Origin: Diplolepis rosae
Taxonomy: Eukaryota; Arthropoda; Insecta; Hymenoptera; Diplolepididae
Direction of reading: 5' to 3'
NCBI GenBank assembly: GCA_030998225.1
Contig: JAPYXD010000680.1
Coordinates: forward strand, 16,182,001-16,246,000
Length of the DNA stretch: 64,000 nucleotides
Each line of letters opens with the position of its first letter. Within the stretch, counting starts at the first letter, position 1. Shown here one piece after another: positions 57,679 through 64,000 of this stretch. The position numbers were made by a program, and so were the translations under genes. The notes below the pieces were generated by a model, which worked only from the letters and a program-made list of their open reading frames with translations, made no database searches and was not told the DNA's origin.

Positions 57679-59905
57679 AAGCACCCAGTATGTTGGAAAT
57701 ATATGAACAATTTAAAAGTTTTTTTCTGTTTAAGTCTGGTAAAAATCTAGGAAATAACTAGAAAATGCAAACCAGATGTCAAGGAGTAGGGGACCCTCAA
57801 GCAATTCCTGTGAATATAACTACGTCAGGCGTAGCGGGAGACTTCGTTTTACATGACGTCACAACACAAAATAAAATATAAAAAGAACACGTCGTTTCAG
57901 TCTTGTGAGCAGAATAAATTGCGGCTACCTTTCAACTTAGAATAATAAACCAACGTACAGATAGTAAAAGTCACAAATCGCCGTGACCAGTTTTCTAAAT
58001 CTTTGTGAAAACCTTATAAGTGTCAGTTTCGAAACTTTCTTAAACTGGTGTCGACTTTTGGATGAGACTGAAATTTTAAAGTATTCGTTTAACATTTCTA
58101 TTAATATCTTCTATTTTTCACTAAAGAGTTCGAAAATAGTTGTCAACATTTTCTGATGACAGTCAAATATTTTATGGTCAGAGAAAATTTTGAAAGCTAT
58201 TTTCGAATTTTTTACTAAAAAGTTCACGTGTTTGATAAAAATCGTGAAAGAAACGTTCTTAAACTTTAGCCCTAGCCAAAATTCGTAGCCATGAGGTTTA
58301 GATCGTTAGGATAGTTAGAACGAGAATGAATAAGTGGAGTTCAAATCCTGCTGCGTTTGAGAATTTTTAATAGCATTAAAGCGTGTGATTATATGCATGA
58401 ATAACTGCGTGTGTGCAATTATTATCCTTAATAAACATTTACATAAATATATTTCATGAACAATTTTCTGGTACAAAAATGATTTAAACATTTATTAAAG
58501 TGTGTTTTTATCAATGCTATTAGTCGCATTTTTTCTATAACAAAGATTTAATACAGATAGTTCTTGTATCTACCCTTGCAAAAAGTTTGCCATGGTCCGG
58601 ACTAAGCCCAGGCTTGAGAAGTGCTGTCTAGGCATGGAACGTTAATCCGCGCCTGGGCTTGGCCTGGCGGTCGGATTATTGTAACGCCATCTTCTTGAAT
58701 TTCAACTTCGTAGATTGCGCCAGTTGTCTGGTTCGATATTTTATTTCAGATCATTGCCAGACTACAATATTTCTGCACGGACTTTTCACATAATTGATAC
58801 AGAAATGTAAAAAATATGTTGAGTTGCTTCTAAATCAGATAGCCTGTTCTGGAAAAAGTGAGATCTCTTGTGAATATACACAAGGTATGAATATATAATA
58901 CACTTTTGATGTTGAAGGAAACGTTAATATCTGAGGAAATTCAAACTGACGAGAGCCTTAGAAACAGTGACAAAGGATGTTATATTCAGCCTGCTCTAGC
59001 TTTTCCGGTTTCGATCGTAAGGCGACACCAGGGCGCCCCCAGTTACTTGGGTTAGCTTTAGGTGAGCAACAGGGTGCGAAATATCTGGGTCATAAGGTTG
59101 CTTAGCAACCAGAGTTAAATTCTCCCCACGCCTCATCTCTAGCTAGTTTAAAAGCTATATTGCCGATCAAGATTACTTTGGTAGCAAACGGCAGCAGATT
59201 TACTTTACATATTATCTTAAGAGCTTTGAGCCCTTATAACAACCAAGGATTTCATTTGCAAAGCCACTAACTTTTCCCCTTCCTTGTTGATAATTTCAAT
59301 TTTGTAAAATTGTTACACAGAAATGTTATTGAATTCGAAAAATATAATTTGTACACTGTACATTCTTCACATTTTAATTAGTGAATATTAACTAATTCAG
59401 AGTAAAAGTTATTGATAAATTAGCATAAATGTGTTTACATTGAATTAGTAAGAAATCTTCACTATAGATTAGTTAGCATTTCACTCTAAAATAGTCAAAT
59501 TTTGCCACCAATTAGTTGAATTTACTCATGAATTAGTTGAATATTAGTAAAAATTTGTAAATTTTTGCACTAATACTATTTTTCATAAATTAATTATAAG
59601 TTTAGTGGCGTCAATAATTACTACTCATTGATGTTTCTTAAATACAAATGTAAAAAGAGTATCAATAACATTTTTATAATATTAACTGTTTATAATGGTG
59701 GCATTAGAGAACAGAGTATGATAAAAAAGAACCACAATCTCTTAATTACACTCGAATACTTAGAAGAACTGCAGTAACGCAGTTGAATTATTGAGCATAT
59801 CTTGAAAAATTAAAAAATCCCAAAGAAATTTTGAAACAAAACTCAATTTAGAAATTGATCTAGGAAAAATACAGTATTTAGCACTTTTTCATCTGGAACA
59901 AAAAC

Positions 59906-60000
59906 TACAGTCCTCTCTGATAATAGTGCCACTATTAATAGTAACGCCTCTTTCAATAGTGCCACATCCTGGCTCAATGAAATAGCGTATAATTCTCTGC
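59906..60000. repeat. Possible pogo/Tigger-like terminal segment
   Basis: ACAGTCCTCTCTGATAATAG followed by repeated GTGCCAC(TATTAATAGT) motifs resembles the CAGT-starting, NNGCCAC-rich ends of pogo/Tigger elements. No opposite end was found. The overlapping 71-codon minus-strand ORF reads through it and shows no transposase motif. Confidence 0.3.
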
Positions 60001-60137
60001 TTTAAATTTAATGCTGGAGGATACCTTTTTCGTGTCTTTTCTGGTATTGTGGCCGTTTCTCCTTCAATGCTCGGCTCAAACGCATCAATCACGTTCGATA
60101 CCAATCCCCTGTGATAGTTTCACTCAGTTTAAACAGC

Positions 60138-60443
60138 TCATAATACACCATAACCAAGCTGGTCCCACCAATTACAAAGCATAACCTTGGCACCGTGAGT
60201 ATTCGGTCTTGCCGTCGACATTGAGACATGTCCGGACATTCCCCATGATTTTCTGCGCTTGAGATTATCGTAGTGGACCCATTTTTTGTTGCCGATCACA
60301 GTGCGATTCTGTCTTTGAGGCGTTTCGAAATGCCAATTCTTCTTGCGTTTGGCACTAGTCTTTAGCAAGTAATGCCTCCTATTCGGAACCTTCGAAAATG
60401 ATCTCTTTTCCACTGCCATGTCGGTCCTCTGGATCAAAATCAC
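60138..60443 (-). pseudogene. maT-type Tc1/mariner transposase, central fragment
   Basis: On the minus strand from about 60310 the reading KKWVHYDNLKRRKSWGMSGH continues into STARPNTHGAKVMLCNWWDQ and LGYG, the block after the first catalytic aspartate in maT/mariner D37D transposases (GDEKWIHYDN...KRRKSW...P...H..KVML.IWWD..G). The aspartate position itself reads Asn (GNKKW). Upstream residues to 60443 only partly fit. The N-terminus and the second and third aspartates are missing. Confidence 0.7.
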
Positions 60444-60529
60444 ATTCTTTCAGTTTGGCACATTTCCTGCCGCTAGCTATTGACGCGTGATCTCCCAAGT
60501 GGCGCCGCCGTCCCGCAAAAAGTGGCAGT

Positions 60530-60871
60530 TAGACGCACACACACTCTGGGCACGTGACGCCACTGTCGCGAGCGAGCAAACTGACGAGTTCCTTTCCCGT
60601 GTAAAATAGACAACCGGGCGTACTCTCAGGTTGCGAATAGAGGCTCCCTGTACTAAGCGTTACTACTGAACGCAGATACAAAACTAAATAAGCAGCCGCG
60701 TGCAATGTTCCAGGGATGGGCCCCCAAGCCAAGGTGTTAACTACCGTGCCGAGGGCTGCATAACACCAGGGAGTGATGTCCTTTACGGGGGCTATAGGAA
60801 ATCAGATCGCCTCCTGGAGTATTTAGACCTTACCCCTGCATGCGGGGCTCTACAGGGCTGGACCGTATACT
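60530..60871 (+). other. Likely 5' untranslated region of an R1-type LINE
   Basis: GC-rich sequence immediately before a gag-like frame, with the same strong change in base composition as that frame. No ORF is maintained. It resembles the leader of a non-LTR retrotransposon by position only. The left limit is unclear. Confidence 0.35.
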
Positions 60872-61925
60872 GTGCCAGCTAAACGTGGGAATAATATGGA
60901 GAGAAATTATTTAAACAAAAGTATGTGTGAAAAAATGTTTGAAGAGGAGTTAAGTGTAATGGAGGAACTTGATGACAGTAGAAAGTCAGAAGCAAGGATG
61001 CACAAAGAGAGCATGCGTGGGACATCTCAAAAAATAATGGGCCGCATTATGGAGGTGGAAAAAACTGTGACTGGCATGGAGGTATTCTGCAGAACAAAAA
61101 AAACATGTTCTTGCCATTTAGGGATGGTATCGAGAAGATGCTGTCTCAATTGAAGAGCCTCCGCTCGGATACAGACCGTGAGTCCGCAGGGGACTTCAAC
61201 AAAGAAGCCACAGGAGAAGAGGTCGAGAACCACCACAAAAGAAGAGTAGTAGGTGTAGATACTGATCAGGAAGAACCTCGGTAAATCGAAACCTTAAGCG
61301 GAGGCTAAGAAACCGGAATGTCCAAGGCGTGCCTGCCCAGAAGCGAGTTTAACCTGAAGAACTAGGCGTCACTGACCATGGAATTAGGGAGACGCGCTCT
61401 AAGAATCTTTTGTAGGAACTTGAATGCTCAAAGGAGAGGTTAGAATCCGCCATCAAAGAGGTTATGGGTGTGAGCGGATCTATCCGCCACCTCATATCCA
61501 GGATTGATCGAGAATGGATCGGCTATGGACCTGCAGGTGTCTCACCAAGAAACCCTACAGAGGCACCAGAAGGGCGTATGTTCTGCTGGAGGAAGTGTGG
61601 TCTCTAAAGCTGATTAAGGTGACCCACATTAAAATAGGTTGGGTCTCCTGCAGAGTCCACAGGAAGACGATGGTGAACCGATGTTACCACTGCCTTGGCT
61701 TTGGCCACATGGTGACGGATTACCGGGGCCCTGATAAAGGCTGGAACTGCTGCAGGTGCGGCAGGAGGGATACACATTGGAACCTGCCCAAGGAAACCAC
61801 AGTGCTACCTATGCGCCGTAAGAGAAAACAAGCCCCGGAATGACCATAATCCGGGGACAATGAGATGCGTGACTTTTCTGGAAACAGTCCCGAAGAACAT
61901 GGCCCTGAAGTAATGCTAACCATTT
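60872..61925 (+). pseudogene. R1-type LINE ORF1 (gag-like) relic with zinc knuckles
   Basis: The frame opens with MPAKRGNNMERNYLNK (an alternative start is ATG at 60897) and passes through a charged, coiled-coil-like segment (EELSVMEELDDSRKSEARMH), then frameshifts. Near 61440-61510 LESAIKEVMGVSGS and at 61620-61700 HIKIGWVSCRVHRKTMVNRC follow the order of R1/TRAS-type ORF1. The first CCHC knuckle reads CYHCLGFGHMVTDY, with Tyr in place of the last Cys; the second (CCRCGRRDTHW) has also lost its end. ORF1 proteins bind the element RNA and are packaged with it. ORF2 (endonuclease and reverse transcriptase) is not found downstream, so this is a 5' fragment, dead by frameshift and stop. Confidence 0.7.
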
Positions 61926-62489
61926 AATGCCAAAAAATTTTAATAGGTGCAAAGATTTCTATCAACGTACACTCAAAAAAATGTAGTAATCGAAACAAAC
62001 AGAACTTTATGATTAACCGAACGAAATTTGGTCTCAATTTGTAAAATTTATCAAATGGTGTTCTGTATGGTGTAATTTGATAAAATGTGAGGGTTCTCTC
62101 ACGCCTACCATTTAGATGATTCAAAATACCAGAAGAAGTATTTTGGAGAAATAGGATTTAATTTGCCTAATCGACAAAGTTTATTTTACCTGGAAACATA
62201 GTTTTTTAGCTAAAACTGATTTAAAATAGAGTATATAAGGTAGAAAATTCATTCATTTTAATTAATTTGTAATAAAGATTGATTTTTATTTTAAAAAGAC
62301 TTTTTGAAGGTGAATTTCATAAATCAGAGTTATATAGAAAAATATTAATAAAATTTCACCAAAAAAAGTATTTTTAAATAAAAATGAACTCCAATTCTAA
62401 TTAAATAAATTAGCAAAAGACGTTTCTACACGATTCAAATTTTAAAAGTGCAAAATATATCTTTTTCCACTTTACAGCATTTGGCTCTA
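61926..62489. other. AT-rich stretch, nothing recognised
   Basis: Follows the LINE fragment. It contains no repeat ends, RNA gene or credible ORF that I can identify. Confidence 0.5.
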
Positions 62490-62985
62490 TCTAAAAAAAT
62501 ATTTTGTTGAAAACAAAACTGTTTGTTGTACAAATACGGACAAAATAATATTTTTGCTAAGACAAATTGTTTTGTTGAACAAACAAACGTTTTTATTGCA
62601 CAAATACTGATCAGAATATTTAGTTGAGCAAAAAAACTGTTTTGTTGCACAATTATCAACAAAAATATTATTTGCACAAATACCGACAACATCATTTTCT
62701 TGAGTAAAAAACTGTTTCTCTGCACAAACGCCGACAAAATTATTCTAGTGAGCGAAACAGTTTTTCTCGACAAATACCAACAATATTATTTTGTTGAACG
62801 AAAAAACTGTTTTGTTGCTCAAATGCCTACATCATTATTTTGTTGAGGAAACAAAACGATTTTGTCGCACAAATAACAACAAAAATCTTTTCTGGGAAAA
62901 AAAATTGTTTTGTTGCACGAATAACAACAAAAGAATTGTACAAATACCGACAAATTCACTTTGTTGAGCAAGCAAACCTTTTGTT
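62490..62985. repeat. Tandem array of a degenerate 50-65 bp unit
   Basis: About eight units, each containing AAACTGTTTTGTTGCACAAA followed by TACCGACAAAATTATT-like sequence and TTGTTGAGC. Units differ by indels and substitutions. Reading frames through it (112 codons on the minus strand) only reflect the repeat. It is a minisatellite-like array, possibly grown inside a CAAC/GTTG-type element related to 39131-39473. Confidence 0.8.
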
Positions 62986-63658
62986 TCGAAGAGGATTTCT
63001 ACATTATTTTATGATGTTTATCACCTCAACGCGTAAATGCAACCAAGGGAGTTGACTTCTTTCAAATCCTGCACAGCTATCTTGATCCTGAAAGAAGTAG
63101 GGAAGGGGTTAGGGGTGGGGAGGATTGAATTAATATCCTTGCGCTCTGGTTTTTTCGCGGTAGAAGGTTCTAGCCGAAGGAGAACACGGGGAACGGCCCG
63201 TCACCAAGTAACCGTCACTCTATAGATAACCAGGTATACATACAAACGTATAAATTACAGCACACTGGTTGCTCTTGACATTACAGCTGTATATTATTTG
63301 CGCTCAGTAAACTGCTGCTTAATATTGTAACTCCACTCCCCGTGTAACTTGAAACATACTCCATCAATTTTTTCAGTCTTAGCCTGCTTGGTTACTTTCT
63401 TAACAAGTTGTTAGATCTGTTAACAAGTAGGTGAAGTAGACTTTGCCAAAAACATTTTATACTTGTTGAGTTTTATTCTACTCTTTGGAAATCTGAACTT
63501 TGAGATTTTTTGGAATTTATGAGGTGCGGTTTCGAATAAAAGGTCACTTGGCTGTTTTATAATGTGGGTGAATATTAGTCGTTTTTAATATTTCGCGTCT
63601 ATACATGGAGTAAATTCTTTTTAAAATCAGTTCATGCATTCAACATTCTTAAGTTATT

Positions 63659-63741
63659 AACTCAAGTGGATTTTACATAGCATATAAACGTAAAAGAAAA
63701 ATCAAGGTATGTTTATATGCTATGAAGAATTCATTTGAGTT
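63659..63741 (+). ncRNA. miRNA-precursor-like hairpin
   Basis: Two 31-nt arms (63659-63689 and 63711-63741) pair over their whole length with three G-U pairs and one A-A mismatch; the loop is 21 nt. The apical 14 bp (CATAGCATATAAAC with GTTTATATGCTATG) are perfect. At 83 nt, the size and shape are those of an animal pre-miRNA, though a tiny foldback transposon would look the same. The strand is not determined. The rest of 63000-63880 shows no other feature. Confidence 0.35.
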
Positions 63742-63881
63742 TTTTATTTAGGAATGGGAAGTTCAAATAGTATTGGATAAAGTCACGTCAATGAAATGCC
63801 CTGAAATGTTTTCATTTACAAAATCTTAAAGCACTATAAAAAACAAGTTCTAGTTTTGAAATAATTTAATCGAAAAAGAAT

Positions 63882-63963
63882 TGCAGCACCGAGAATCGAA
63901 CCCTAACCGTCAACGTATTGGAGACGTTATACTTCAGTCCTTATATCTTTTGGCTAGCGCTGA
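63882..63963 (-). tRNA. tRNA-like/SINE-head sequence, degenerate
   Basis: On the minus strand there is a B-box-like GGGTTCGATTCTC, a 6-7 bp acceptor-like stem (CAGCGC/GTGCTG) and a D-arm-like TAGCCAAAAGATATAAGG. A perfect stem-loop AACGT-CTCCAAT-ACGTT would place CCA as anticodon, but spacing from the D-arm is too long for a normal tRNA. It is probably a tRNA-derived SINE fragment or pseudogene. Confidence 0.35.
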
Positions 63964-64000
63964 TTTAAAAAAGAAATTTTTTCAATAATGGCTTTGGGCT

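Noticed and set aside
57780..57970. Possible solo LTR
   Set aside because: A short GC-richer piece with AATAAA signals looked LTR-like, but no TG...CA ends or target duplication could be found.
62435..62773. 112-codon minus-strand ORF
   Set aside because: Entirely explained by the tandem AACAAA/TTGTTG array.
62490..62985. CRISPR-like array
   Set aside because: Units are degenerate along their whole length with no conserved repeat/unique spacer pattern, and the genome is eukaryotic.

Overview
AT-rich insect nuclear DNA, most likely from a hymenopteran, although nothing here proves the order. The basis is the abundance of mariner (D34D) transposase relics, small TA-flanked foldback elements, LINE fragments and introns with insect-style splice sites. 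There are no long ORFs, no operons and no prokaryotic signals. Almost every ORF over 60 codons is either part of a decayed transposase or chance reading of AT-rich sequence.

One probable host gene is visible. It is a three-exon gene at about 43.7-45.7 kb with a TATA box, a non-coding first exon, consensus splice sites, a signal peptide, four cysteines in the mature part and an AATAAA signal. It encodes an 85-residue secreted peptide that I do not recognise. Both introns carry foldback transposons.

The rest is a graveyard of nested transposons. 0-3.6 kb: a foldback MITE and unassigned sequence. 3.6-6.4 kb: a LINE endonuclease relic split by a mariner at a TA, then a second mariner. 7.2-13.8 kb: an inverted duplication whose arms carry the same internally deleted mariner, around a core with two MITEs and a putative solo LTR. 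13.9-25.8 kb: a second, larger inverted structure. Its arms carry decayed family-B DNA polymerase of the Maverick/Polinton type. Between the arms lie a long-TIR element, a GC-rich block with a run of GNRA-loop hairpins, and a solo LTR with an ATAA duplication inside a foldback. 25.9-31.5 kb: mariner and Tc1-like fragments and MITEs. 33.6-41.8 kb: repeats of a TATGTGCC-ended family, TTAA-flanked elements, a tRNA-like sequence, a mariner carrying two nested MITEs, and a 1.34-kb element inserted in a repeat. 42.5-50.3 kb: the peptide gene and scattered MITEs. 50.8-57.4 kb: a TATGTGCC repeat array, three mariner pieces, a pogo-like MITE and an AGGGTTACCAGA-ended element. 59.9-64 kb: maT-type transposase, an R1-type LINE gag region, an AACAAA-rich tandem array, a near-perfect miRNA-like hairpin and a tRNA-like sequence.

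The most unusual items are the covarying GGAA-loop hairpins at 18.86-19.10 kb next to a GC-rich basic/proline-rich coding relic, the inverted pair of polymerase relics, and the unrecognised secreted peptide gene. No intact, functional transposon or virus gene is present.
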